Shown: positions 1 to 8,059 of the stretch, piece by piece | Position numbering within the stretch: the stretch's first letter is position 1 | Layout of the letters: every line of letters begins with the position of its first letter | From: Candidatus Hydrogenedentota bacterium | GTDB lineage: Bacteria > Hydrogenedentota > Hydrogenedentia > Hydrogenedentales > SLHB01 | Reading direction: 5' to 3' | DNA: 64,000 nucleotides | NCBI GenBank assembly: GCA_020848835.1 | Contig: JADLHJ010000102.1 | Coordinates: forward strand, 1-64,000 | The notes under the pieces: generated by a model | What the model was told of the DNA's origin: nothing | Database searches by the model: none | What the model saw: only the letters and a program-made list of their open reading frames with translations | Position numbers and translations under genes: made by a program

Positions 1-1953
1 AACTTGTCGATACATGCCGTGCGCTGGAATGTTTTTCGCAATGTATATGGAGAAGGGCTGATGCTCGAGCCCGTTCACAATCTCCGCGCCCAAATTGTCC
101 TCATCCCTGACTGCGACATTGCTCCCGAAGATTTTGTTGGGCTTACTGAAGGGACTTTCGATCAGAACCAAGTTCCACTTATTTTGGCATGGTTAGGGTG
201 TCGTGTGATCGTGCCGACTTTATTGTCGCGCTCGGATGAGTACTCTGGTTTACCGAATGTTCGGATGACAAATCAGCCTCATCGAGAGTTTGTGCATCGA
301 ACCGGATATGAGTTGGGAAGACATCCGATTGGCTACGAAGTGCAAAAAGTCCTTGGTGTTGTCGACTGGATGAAATCCCAGCGAAGCGATCTACCCATAG
401 GCGTGATGGGACATGGTGAAGGCGGTTTAATCGGGATGTACGCATCCGCATTGGATACGCGAATCGATGTGAGCGCAATCTATGGATATTTTGGTCCTCG
501 TGAAACAATTTGGAAGGAGCCTATTTATCGCAGCGTTTGGTCACTGCTTTACGAATTTGGCGATGCTGAGATCGCCAGCCTAATCGCCCCGCGCCCATTG
601 TTTGTGGTGGCGAATGAACACCCTAATATTACGGGGCCACCCGCCCCACATGATGGTCGGGACGGCGCCGCGCCGGGCGCAATTTTCACGCCCGCGCCGG
701 ACGCAGTTCGTCGAGAAGTCGAGCGCGCCAAGTCTTTGGTTAAATCTTTGAATCCGGCTGCACACATTGAATTTACCGAGGTATCGGAATCGGGTATCAA
801 TAATCGTCAGGCAGCATTGGATTTCTTGGAGGCGTTGGCCGGTGATGCGGGCGTTGTAGATTCATTGCTTGTGCCTAAACCCGATTATACAAGTGCCATC
901 GACGCAAAGTCGCGGATGCAGCGGCAAGTCAAACAACTCGTCGATGACACGCAATACCTCATGCATCAGGCGGAGTTTCGGCGCAAGGAGTTTTGGGCGA
1001 AGGCGGATGCGTCGTCGCCGGAGGCTTGGGCGAAGAGCGTGGAATGGTATCGGGATTATTTTGATAAGGAAGCGATTGGCGCGCTGCCTGGGATTGAGCT
1101 GCCGCCGAATGCGCGTACGCGGTTGGTGTACGACCAGCCTGCGTATCGCGGATATGAAGTGATGATCGATGTGTTTCCGGATGTGTTCGCGTACGGGATC
1201 CTGTTAGTGCCGAAGGACATCGCGGAGGGTGAGAAGCGACCGGTTGTTGTGTGCCAGCATGGATTGGAAGGGCGCGTGCAGGATGTTGCCGATCCGAATG
1301 TGAAGAGCGATTACTACCACCAGTTTGCGTGCCAGCTTGCTGAGCAGGGTTTCATTACCTATGCGCCGCAAAACCCTTACATCGGCGAAGACAAGTTTCG
1401 TGTGTTGCAGCGTAAAGCAAACCCGCTGAAACTGTCGCTGTTTTCATTTATCGTGCGCCAACACGAACAGACATTGAAGTGGCTTGGTGGGCTGCCGTTT
1501 GTCGATGCGAAGCGCATTGGGTTTTACGGGCTCAGCTACGGCGGGAAGACGGCAATGCGCGTCCCGGCGCTGCTCGATGGATATTGCCTCTCCATTTGTT
1601 CGGGCGATTACAACGAGTGGATATGGAAATGCGTGAGCGTGAACCATCCGCTTTCCTACATCTTCACGGGTGAGGATGAGATGTGGGAATGGAACATGGG
1701 CAATACGTTTAACCATGCGGAGATGAGCTGGCTTATTTACCCACGGCCATTCATGGTCGAGCGCGGGCATCATGACGGCGTGGGTTATGACGAATGGGTC
1801 GCGTATGAATTTGCGAAGACGAAACGGCACTACGTGTTGCTTGGCTCAAGTGACGATGCGCAGATCGAATACTTCAATGGGCCGCACACGATTCACGGCG
1901 TTGGAACCTTTGCGTTTTTGAAGCAGCATCTGAATTGGCCGGCAAAACAATAA
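1..1953 (+). CDS. Two-domain alpha/beta hydrolase (acetylxylan esterase/dienelactone hydrolase type), 5' partial
   Basis: The frame is open from base 1, so the true start lies left of the window; numbering here is from a TTG at position 4. Two alpha/beta-hydrolase units follow each other. The C-terminal unit (about residues 370-649) has an intact nucleophile elbow GLSYGG with Ser at about residue 511, a GDYNEW acidic stretch, and His-rich loops (RGHHDG, GPHTIHG) fitting a Ser-Asp-His triad, as in the acetylxylan esterase/AXE1 group. The N-terminal unit has GHGEGG at about 137-142, with Glu where the catalytic Ser should be, so it is probably non-catalytic. Substrate is unknown; an esterase acting on sugar esters is a guess from the family. 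No signal peptide can be judged because the N-terminus is missing. Confidence 0.75.
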   Translation, partial: NLSIHAVRWNVFRNVYGEGLMLEPVHNLRAQIVLIPDCDIAPEDFVGLTEGTFDQNQVPLILAWLGCRVIVPTLLSRSDEYSGLPNVRMTNQPHREFVHRTGYELGRHPIGYEVQKVLGVVDWMKSQRSDLPIGVMGHGEGGLIGMYASALDTRIDVSAIYGYFGPRETIWKEPIYRSVWSLLYEFGDAEIASLIAPRPLFVVANEHPNITGPPAPHDGRDGAAPGAIFTPAPDAVRREVERAKSLVKSLNPAAHIEFTEVSESGINNRQAALDFLEALAGDAGVVDSLLVPKPDYTSAIDAKSRMQRQVKQLVDDTQYLMHQAEFRRKEFWAKADASSPEAWAKSVEWYRDYFDKEAIGALPGIELPPNARTRLVYDQPAYRGYEVMIDVFPDVFAYGILLVPKDIAEGEKRPVVVCQHGLEGRVQDVADPNVKSDYYHQFACQLAEQGFITYAPQNPYIGEDKFRVLQRKANPLKLSLFSFIVRQHEQTLKWLGGLPFVDAKRIGFYGLSYGGKTAMRVPALLDGYCLSICSGDYNEWIWKCVSVNHPLSYIFTGEDEMWEWNMGNTFNHAEMSWLIYPRPFMVERGHHDGVGYDEWVAYEFAKTKRHYVLLGSSDDAQIEYFNGPHTIHGVGTFAFLKQHLNWPAKQ

Positions 1954-1972
1954 ACTTCACTAGAACGCGAGG

Positions 1973-2001
1973 GGCGGCGGCATCTGCGGGATGCCGCCGC
2001 C
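1973..2001. terminator. GC-rich hairpin between convergent genes
   Basis: A perfect 12-bp stem (GGCGGCGGCATC / GATGCCGCCGCC) with a 5-base loop lies between the converging hydrolase and terC genes. No T-run follows on either strand, so this is a weak or Rho-assisted terminator, or simply a palindromic repeat. Confidence 0.45.
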
Positions 2002-2045
2002 TTCGCTCGTTGGGGCGTCGTTGGGGTGACGCGAAAGGAGTTTGC

Positions 2046-3017
2046 TTAGTTGGTAACGGTTTCTTTTTCTCCGTTGTGTTTTGGTGGGATCAACACGGAG
2101 AGGATCATGGTAATTACCAGTACAGAGACCGTTACGCAGAGCGAGACGAGAATCGGGATCTTGTAAACATCCATCAGTAACATCTTGGCGCCGATAAATG
2201 CCAATACAATCGCGAGACCGTAGGACAGGAGATGGAAGGTGTCGTGCGCGCCTGCAAGGAGGAAGTACATCGCGCGCAGGCCGAGAATGGCGAATACGTT
2301 TGATGTAAGAACTATGAACGGGTCCGTCGTTATTGCAAAGATTGCGGGAATGGAATCGACCGCAAAAACGATGTCGATAAATCCGATGAGGCCAATCACG
2401 AGCAACAACGGTGTTGCGGTCCGCACGCCGTCCACGTAGGTAAACAACTTCTCGCCGTCGTATGCGGATGAAACGCGGATGTGTTTGCGCATCCAGATCA
2501 ACAGCGCGTTTTTGTCGAAATCGATCTCTACCCCTTGCGCAAACCACATTTTGATACCCGTGTACACGAGAAATGCGCCGAAAATATAGAGCAGCCAGTG
2601 GAATTTGGCGATGAGCCAAGCGCCGATCACAATCATCACCGCACGCAGAACGAGGGCACCCAGTATGCCGATCATCAGGCCGCGTTTTTGGTGTTCCGGT
2701 TTTACTTTGAAGTAGGTGAACAGCAGCAGGAAGACAAAGATGTTGTCTACGGCGAGGGCTTTTTCAATCAGGTAGCCTGTAATGAACTCAGTGGCCTTTT
2801 GATTTGCCTCCGGATTCGATATACCGCCGAGGTACCACCACAGTCCGCCGCAGAAGACAAAAGAAACTGCGACCCAGATCGCGGACCAAATTGCGGCCTC
2901 GCGCATTGAGATTTTGTGCGCGCCTTGCTGGCGCATCACGAGGAAGTCGATTGCGAGCGCAATCAGCACAAATGTGCTGAACACGCCCCACATCAATGGG
3001 GTGCCGATGGATTCCAT
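2046..3017 (-). CDS. terC: TerC/Alx family membrane protein (probable manganese exporter)
   Basis: A 323-residue polytopic membrane protein with about eight to nine hydrophobic helices. It carries the TerC-family signatures EKALAVDNIFVFLLLF and IVFAVDSIPAIFA, whose Asp residues are thought to bind the metal. Known members (Alx, MeeY/MeeF) export Mn2+. The ATG at 3017 was chosen over one at 3050 because AAAGG lies 11 bases upstream and translation from it gives a normal family N-terminus (MESIGTPLMWGVF). A yybP-ykoY type riboswitch precedes it, which strongly supports Mn2+-induced expression. The gene stands alone and converges with the upstream hydrolase. Confidence 0.9.
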   Translation of the reverse strand: MESIGTPLMWGVFSTFVLIALAIDFLVMRQQGAHKISMREAAIWSAIWVAVSFVFCGGLWWYLGGISNPEANQKATEFITGYLIEKALAVDNIFVFLLLFTYFKVKPEHQKRGLMIGILGALVLRAVMIVIGAWLIAKFHWLLYIFGAFLVYTGIKMWFAQGVEIDFDKNALLIWMRKHIRVSSAYDGEKLFTYVDGVRTATPLLLVIGLIGFIDIVFAVDSIPAIFAITTDPFIVLTSNVFAILGLRAMYFLLAGAHDTFHLLSYGLAIVLAFIGAKMLLMDVYKIPILVSLCVTVSVLVITMILSVLIPPKHNGEKETVTN

Positions 3018-3073
3018 GGGGAAATGAGCCTTTAAATTCGCCGGGCACATTGAGCCAGCAGGTTTTTGTCAAA

Positions 3074-3202
3074 CCTTGCTGGTCTCGCGACCACGCGGGT
3101 GCGTGGTTTGCGGCGCCGGGTTGGACTGGACAGGTCCGACCGTGTTGACGACACCGCAACGCGCGGATACCAGGTATCCGCGGGGCTACTCCCCATCGAG
3201 GT
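3074..3202 (-). promoter_or_regulatory. yybP-ykoY (manganese) riboswitch
   Basis: Read on the minus strand, the leader contains the conserved GGGGAGTAGC (3194-3185), a GTCGTCAACA element further on, and GCGAGACC (3088-3081). These are the hallmark segments of the yybP-ykoY Mn2+ riboswitch. A closing helix is possible between ACCTCGATGG and CCAGCAAGGT (8 of 10 pairs). It ends about 57 bases before the terC start and so is placed to control translation or early termination. Association of this class with TerC/Alx exporters is established; the metal response here is inferred. Confidence 0.85.
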
Positions 3203-3208
3203 AGCAGG

Positions 3209-3237
3209 ATTTAACCACACTCGGTGGAACGGGTCAA
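3209..3237 (-). promoter_or_regulatory. Sigma-70-type promoter of the terC riboswitch leader
   Basis: Minus-strand TTGACC (3237-3232), 17-base spacer, TTAAAT (3214-3209). The predicted start, near 3202, coincides with the first base of the riboswitch closing helix. Confidence 0.65.
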
Positions 3238-3591
3238 GCGGCAAAGCCGTACGTGCTAGGTGACGCGAGCAGCGCGTGCAGCTTCCACTTACTATGCCCA
3301 TTGCGTTGCACTGCTGGGTAAGAGAAGCGGTTTCCTCACCGTGCGAATTAAGCCTCTGGCGGGATTCAGTAAACCATTAAATACATAATATCAATACAAA
3401 TATACGAATTGTGGGTATCGGACGGTCAGCCGGGTCAATTTGCCGACCGTAACTTCGTATTCAGTAACCGAATGCGCAAACCGTGCGTTCGCCCGTGACG
3501 TGGGATTGCAAACAGCGCGCAATGCATGGACTTCCGGGTTGTCGGGTTGCGGTCGCAATACCTTCTGTATGATCCCCGAAGGGCGCGGAGG

Positions 3592-3714
3592 GCATTGCGT
3601 TTTTGCGCAATGCGAGGCGTTTCGTGTCGGCCCTACAGGCCTCCGAGACTTACGGTATACCCACTTCCCGGGGCCTTACGACCCAGGCTATGAGCCGTGT
3701 CGCGCCTTTGGCGC
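3592..3714. repeat. Intergenic palindromic module, copy of dispersed repeat R1
   Basis: The 3238-3745 gap holds no convincing gene; an A+T-rich patch lies at 3370-3412. A perfect 8-bp hairpin GCATTGCG/CGCAATGC sits at 3592-3613. From 3667 a module reads CCCGGGGCCTTACGACCCAG, then GGCTATGAG, then the palindrome GCGCCTTTGGCGC (3702-3714). That last palindrome recurs exactly at 6057-6069, and the general layout (GC palindrome, GGCTA, then GCGC palindrome) recurs at 6025 and 31082. Confidence 0.5.
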
Positions 3715-3745
3715 TCAATAACTGAGCAAGTTACGTCGTGCGCGG

Positions 3746-4537
3746 TTACAGCTTCATCTTTTTGAATTGGAATTCGGGGATGCTGCCGATGATGAGCATG
3801 ATGTAGCGCCAGAACCAGGGGACGTAGGCGGTGTTTTTCTTTGCTTCGTTGGCGTTGTAGATGGCGCGGGCGGCGGCTTCTGGGGTTGCGACTAGGGGGC
3901 CGGGGAGCGGCAGGCCGAAGGTCATTTTGGTGTCCACGAAACCGGGTTTTACCGTGAGGACGTGGACACCGGATTTGAAGAGGCGGTTGCGGAGGCCTTG
4001 CAGGTAGGTGGTCATCGCGGCTTTGGATGCGCCGTAGATGTAGTTGGTTTGGCGGCCACGATCGCCTGCTACGGATGAGATGCCGATGATGAAGCCGCGG
4101 CGCGTTGTTTCGAATTGCGTGGCGAATTTTTCGCAGACGGAGATCGTCGCCGTGACGTTTACGTCGATGGTGCGGCGCGCAACTTCGAACTTTGCTTCAG
4201 CGACGGATTGTTCGTCCATGAAACCGAAACCGATGACGACGCCGTCGAGCGAGCCGTTTGCGTCTCGGATGCATTCGTCGACGAAGGTGGCGTGTGTGCC
4301 GAAGATTTCCGCTTCAAAGTATTTTGAAATGACTTTTACGTTGTGGCGCACGGAGAGATCAGTGGCGATGGCGTTCGTCTCTTCGATGTCGCGCGAGGCT
4401 ACGATGAGGTCGTGGCCGTGCTTCGCGAATTCGCCTGCGAGGGCGCGCGCGATGGCGGAGGTGACGCCGATTACGATGACTGTGCCGGGGCCGCTGACGG
4501 GCGCCGCGGTTGCGGCGATGGCTACGGAGTTACTCAT
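3746..4537 (-). CDS. dprE2: SDR-family keto-reductase, DprE2-like
   Basis: A 263-residue short-chain dehydrogenase with a nucleotide-binding start (IVIGVTSAIARALA), a catalytic Ser in GISSVAG and the YGASK (YxxxK) motif. The C-terminal tail WFWRYIMLIIGSIPEF closely follows the membrane-associating tail of mycobacterial DprE2. DprE2 reduces the 2-keto intermediate made by DprE1, completing 2'-epimerisation of a polyprenyl-phosphoryl ribose to arabinose. Its start overlaps the upstream dprE1-like stop by 4 bases, so the pair is translationally coupled. The exact lipid substrate in this organism is unknown. Confidence 0.82.
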   Translation of the reverse strand: MSNSVAIAATAAPVSGPGTVIVIGVTSAIARALAGEFAKHGHDLIVASRDIEETNAIATDLSVRHNVKVISKYFEAEIFGTHATFVDECIRDANGSLDGVVIGFGFMDEQSVAEAKFEVARRTIDVNVTATISVCEKFATQFETTRRGFIIGISSVAGDRGRQTNYIYGASKAAMTTYLQGLRNRLFKSGVHVLTVKPGFVDTKMTFGLPLPGPLVATPEAAARAIYNANEAKKNTAYVPWFWRYIMLIIGSIPEFQFKKMKL

Positions 4538-5904
4538 GGTTCCACCGGGCCTTCGACGATGCCGCAGCGTCGCGCGAGGCGCGAGGACAATTTGCCCGCG
4601 GGATCGAGTTTCGCCTTGATCGCTTTGAATTCCTTTATGCGCGGATACATTGCGGCGAATACTTCGGGGCGTGTGCAGGAATCTTTGGCGGTGTAGAGGC
4701 GTCCGTTGTATTGCGCGACGAGCTCGTCGGATTCGTTGAGGAATTGTACGATACCGTCTTTCACGGGGATGTCGAGCGTGAGGGTCCAGCCGTCGATTGG
4801 GTGCGAGAGGAGTCCTTTGCTGCCGGGGCCCATGCGTTTCAACACGGCGAGAAACGATGCGCGACCGGATGCGCTGAGTTTTTCGAGGAGTTTTACCAAA
4901 CCTTCGACGCCGTCATGCGGGAAGGTTGCCTGATACTGCGCGAAGCCATTTTTTCCGTAGCCGCGGTTCCAATTGTGGATGGCGTCGAGCGGATAGAAGT
5001 ATTTGTCGTAGTCGGTAATCTGTCCCTGCTTTGAAGGATGCACCGCATAAAACAGTTTGTTGAATGCGCCGATGGAAAGTGGATTCAACAGAAAGCCGGG
5101 AAGATTGAAGGGCACATTCTTTTTCGACTTGTGCGGGATTGAAAGCGCGTGGCCGTATTGGCTGGGCAATTCGTTTGCTGCGACGTGATCGCCGGACATG
5201 AGGACAGAGCGGCCTAGCTTCGCGCCTTTGGCGATGCAGTCTACCCACGCGACAGAATATTTGTATTTGTCGTCGGTTTCGCGAATCGCTGCTAGCAATG
5301 CATCGAGATTGGTGCATTGGCGGTAATCGACCTTAATGTAGGCGCTGGTGATGCGTTGCAAGCGAATCGTCGCGGTGAGAATGATGCCCGTGAGACCGAT
5401 GCCGCCGACGGTTGCCCAGAAGACGTCTTCGTTTTGTTTTGGGCTGCAGGTGATGATCGAGCCGGTCGGTGTTAAAAGCGTGATGCGATCTACGTGTTCG
5501 CCGAAGGTGCCATCGATGTGATGGTTCTTGCCGTGGACGTCGTTTGCGATGGCGCCGCCGACCGTGACGAATTTTGTGCCGGGCGTTACGGGTAGAAACC
5601 AGCCGCGGGGGACAAATGTTTCGAGGATTTCTTCGAGGCTGACGCCCGCTTCACATTCGAGGACGCCGGCGTTTTCGTCGAACGCGATCATGCGGTTCAG
5701 GCGCGTGGTGTTGATCACGCCACCGCCGGGATTGACCGCAACGTCGCCGTAACTACGGCCGAGTCCGCGCGCGATGTAGTGGGGTTGTTCGCCGTTCGCG
5801 AGTACGTCGGCGATGCCGCGGCGTTTTTCCGGGCGGAACACGGCGCATTCGACGCGGGGCCATCCGCCCCATCCGGCGATTTTTTGTTTCACATGGGCAG
5901 GCAA
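4534..5904 (-). CDS. dprE1: FAD-dependent polyprenylphosphoryl-ribose 2'-oxidase, DprE1-like
   Basis: A 456-residue FAD oxidase of the vanillyl-alcohol-oxidase/DprE1 type. N-terminal FAD-binding features include GLGRSYGD and FVTVGGAIANDVHGKNHH, the diagnostic DprE1 segment; FWATVGGIGLTGII follows. The C-terminal part has GRLYTAKDS, containing the Lys that contacts flavin in the mycobacterial enzyme. The position of the benzothiazinone-reactive Cys of Mycobacterium (NICVDFPIK) is Thr here (TLTLDIPVK; codon 4777-4779). With the SDR partner it should form an epimerase giving an arabinose-type polyprenyl donor. No downstream arabinosyltransferase is visible in this window. Confidence 0.87.
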   Translation of the reverse strand: MPAHVKQKIAGWGGWPRVECAVFRPEKRRGIADVLANGEQPHYIARGLGRSYGDVAVNPGGGVINTTRLNRMIAFDENAGVLECEAGVSLEEILETFVPRGWFLPVTPGTKFVTVGGAIANDVHGKNHHIDGTFGEHVDRITLLTPTGSIITCSPKQNEDVFWATVGGIGLTGIILTATIRLQRITSAYIKVDYRQCTNLDALLAAIRETDDKYKYSVAWVDCIAKGAKLGRSVLMSGDHVAANELPSQYGHALSIPHKSKKNVPFNLPGFLLNPLSIGAFNKLFYAVHPSKQGQITDYDKYFYPLDAIHNWNRGYGKNGFAQYQATFPHDGVEGLVKLLEKLSASGRASFLAVLKRMGPGSKGLLSHPIDGWTLTLDIPVKDGIVQFLNESDELVAQYNGRLYTAKDSCTRPEVFAAMYPRIKEFKAIKAKLDPAGKLSSRLARRCGIVEGPVEP

Positions 5905-6024
5905 CGAATTACTTCCTCTGGAATGAACTCCCCCAGCGCGGGTGATTATAGGCGCGTTACGTTATCGATTCCAAAGATGTGCGGTGCGCCTTCAGCGCGG
6001 TGGGGTGTTGTGGTGGCCGGTGTT

Positions 6025-6069
6025 CCAGGGGCGTTGCCCCTGGCTAGGGTTGCGTTGCGCCTTTGGCGC
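6025..6069. repeat. Dispersed intergenic repeat R1
   Basis: CCAGGGGCGTTGCCCCTGG palindrome, then CTAGGGTTGCG, then the palindrome GCGCCTTTGGCGC. The same order with a few substitutions recurs at 31082-31126, and the last palindrome also at 3702-3714. It lies in the 5905-6296 gap between dprE1 and modC, which holds no gene. Confidence 0.7.
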
Positions 6070-6183
6070 GAATTACAGAACAAGACGTTGTGCTGTAACA
6101 CGACTTTGATGCAAACGCGTTGGGTTGCCGTGCGCCGCGCTCAGGCGAGCGAGGCGCTACTGCGCTTCATCTGATTAGCTTTT

Positions 6184-6268
6184 CGTACTCGTGCTCCTGC
6201 TCGTCATCGTACTCGGACTTGAAACTCGAAAGGATCGATTACGAGCACGAGCACGAGCACGAGCACGA
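6184..6268. repeat. Dispersed inverted repeat R2 with (GAGCAC)n arm
   Basis: The left arm is built of TCGTACTCGTGCTC-like units (6184-6216). The right arm (6233-6268) is ATCGATTACGAGCACGAGC followed by more GAGCAC units, giving a long imperfect hairpin just after modC. The 17-mer ATCGATTACGAGCACGA has its exact reverse complement at 50495-50511. Confidence 0.7.
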
Positions 6269-6296
6269 CATATAGTACAGCGAATCGTAAGGCGTT

Positions 6297-7379
6297 TTAG
6301 CGCACGATGCTGACGCCTTTTACACGTGCGTACAGGGTTTGGCCTTCGGTGATTTGCAGGTGGTCTCGGGATAGGCTGGTGATCATGGAGAGTAGCGTTG
6401 CGGTTTGGTTTTCGGAATCTGTTGGTGCGAGGTGGAGTAGTACGTGACCGGGGGTGATTTCGCGGATTGCGGTCACGCGGGCCTGGAATTGGTTCACGAT
6501 GCTGCTTTGTTCTTCGCGGGTTTTGCTGACGCTTACGTCGCGCGCGGCGATTTGAATACGGACGATCTCGCCCAATTCCGCGGCGGCGCGGCCTGCCCAC
6601 ATCGCGCCGAAGGGCGTGTGCAGTTTGCTGAGGTGGTAGGCATCGTCGTGTTCGAGGACTGGTGCGTCGATTACGGTGAATTGGTCGTCGCCTGTTGCGC
6701 ACAGGGTTGGGAGGACTTCGTGGAGCGGGCCTATGGTGGTGATGCGGCCTGCATCTATGAGCATGAGCGTATCGGCCATGCGCGCGATTTCGCGGAGTGA
6801 ATGACTTACCAAGATCACGGGGATGGAAAGTTCGCGGTGCAGGCGATCAAGGCAGGGGATGATTTCCGCGCGGCTTGTTTCATCGAGCGAGGAAAGCGGT
6901 TCGTCCATTAACAGCAATTTGGGGTTGCTCATTAGCGCGCGGGCGATGGCGACACGCTGGCGTTCGCCGCCGGAGAGGCCCGCAGGCATGCGTTCGAGGA
7001 GTGGCGCGATGCCGGTCCATTCGACGGCGTCGCGGAATTGCATCGCGCGTTTGCGGTCGGTGATGCGGCTGAATCCGTAGAGGATATTTTTGCGCACGCG
7101 CAGGTGCGGGAAGATGCTGGGCTCTTGGAATACGTAGCCGATGCCGCGTTTGTGCACGGGGACGAAGATGCCGCGTGATGTGTCTTGCCAGACTTCGTCG
7201 CCGATGGTCATTAATCCGCCGCTGATACGCAGCAATCCCGCGATGCAGCGGAGCAATGTGGTTTTGCCTGCACCGCTGGGGCCGAAGAGACCTGTGACGC
7301 CTTTTGCCGGGAGGGTGAATTCAGCATCGAGTTTGAAGGCGCCTTGTTGAACGCGGAAGCGTGCATGGATATTGCTCAT
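6297..7379 (-). CDS. modC: Molybdate ABC transporter ATP-binding protein ModC
   Basis: A 360-residue ABC ATPase. Walker A is GPSGAGKTT (about residues 33-41), the signature LSGGERQRVAIARAL, Walker B LLLMDEPLSSLD, and the H-loop VSHS. After residue 240 a TOBE/Mop-type oxyanion-binding domain follows (VNQFQARVTAIREI onward), typical of ModC at this length. It energises molybdate (or tungstate) uptake through ModB. Its start overlaps the modB stop by 4 bases, and the three genes run modA-modB-modC. Confidence 0.93.
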   Translation of the reverse strand: MSNIHARFRVQQGAFKLDAEFTLPAKGVTGLFGPSGAGKTTLLRCIAGLLRISGGLMTIGDEVWQDTSRGIFVPVHKRGIGYVFQEPSIFPHLRVRKNILYGFSRITDRKRAMQFRDAVEWTGIAPLLERMPAGLSGGERQRVAIARALMSNPKLLLMDEPLSSLDETSRAEIIPCLDRLHRELSIPVILVSHSLREIARMADTLMLIDAGRITTIGPLHEVLPTLCATGDDQFTVIDAPVLEHDDAYHLSKLHTPFGAMWAGRAAAELGEIVRIQIAARDVSVSKTREEQSSIVNQFQARVTAIREITPGHVLLHLAPTDSENQTATLLSMITSLSRDHLQITEGQTLYARVKGVSIVR

Positions 7380-8056
7380 CGCGACATGACATCCGCGCGG
7401 CGGTTCATGGCATAGACCAATAAGAAGACAATGAATGAAAACACGATCATGATCAATGACAGGATGTGTGCTTGCGGATAATTTAGTGCCTCGACGGAGT
7501 CGTAGATGGCGATGGAGATGACGCGCGTGCGATTGGGGATGTTGCCGCCGATCATCAGGACGACGCCGAATTCACCGACGGTGTGTGCAAAGCCTAACGC
7601 GGCGGCGGTGATGAATCCGCGGCGTGCCATGGGCACGGCAACGGTCCAGAACCGATCCCATCGCGACGCGCCCAGAGTTGCGGCGACTTCGAGCGGACGA
7701 TCGCCGATTGCCATGAATGCGTTTTGGATCGGCTGCACGACAAAGGGTAACGAGTAAAGCACGGAGCCGATCACTAGGCCCGCAAATGAAAACACAAGGC
7801 GTGGTCCGCCCCAGAGTTCCCAGGCGCCGCCGATTGGGCCGTTTGGGCCGAGCAAGAATAAGAGGTAAAACCCTATGACCGTTGGTGGCAACACGAGGGG
7901 CATGGCGACGAACGATTCGACCACGATGCGTGCGCGGCTTTGCGTGCGTGCGAGCCACCAGGCGATGGGCGTTCCGATAACAAGCAGCACGAGTACGGTG
8001 ACGGTGGCAAGCTTCAGGGTGAGTGCGATGGGTTCCCAGTCGACGGGAGGCATCAC
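7376..8056 (-). CDS. modB: Molybdate ABC transporter permease ModB
   Basis: A 226-residue inner-membrane protein with about five to six helices and the ABC permease EAA loop (EVAATLGASRWDRFWTVAVP), which docks onto ModC. Length and order match ModB. It lies 3 bases after modA and overlaps modC by 4 bases. Molybdenum uptake would serve molybdoenzymes, none of which is encoded in this window. Confidence 0.93.
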   Translation of the reverse strand: MMPPVDWEPIALTLKLATVTVLVLLVIGTPIAWWLARTQSRARIVVESFVAMPLVLPPTVIGFYLLFLLGPNGPIGGAWELWGGPRLVFSFAGLVIGSVLYSLPFVVQPIQNAFMAIGDRPLEVAATLGASRWDRFWTVAVPMARRGFITAAALGFAHTVGEFGVVLMIGGNIPNRTRVISIAIYDSVEALNYPQAHILSLIMIVFSFIVFLLVYAMNRRADVMSR

Positions 8057-8059
8057 GAA

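Noticed and set aside
3440..3721. 93-codon frame in the gap after the terC leader
   Set aside because: It overlaps palindromic repeat R1, has no ribosome site, and shows no domain.
6184..6268. Possible CRISPR array from tandem GAGCAC units
   Set aside because: The units are contiguous hexamers with no spacers and no cas genes nearby.
6175..6702. 175-codon Arg-rich frame at the end of modC
   Set aside because: It reads the GAGCAC repeat and antisense-type modC sequence; composition is implausible for a protein.
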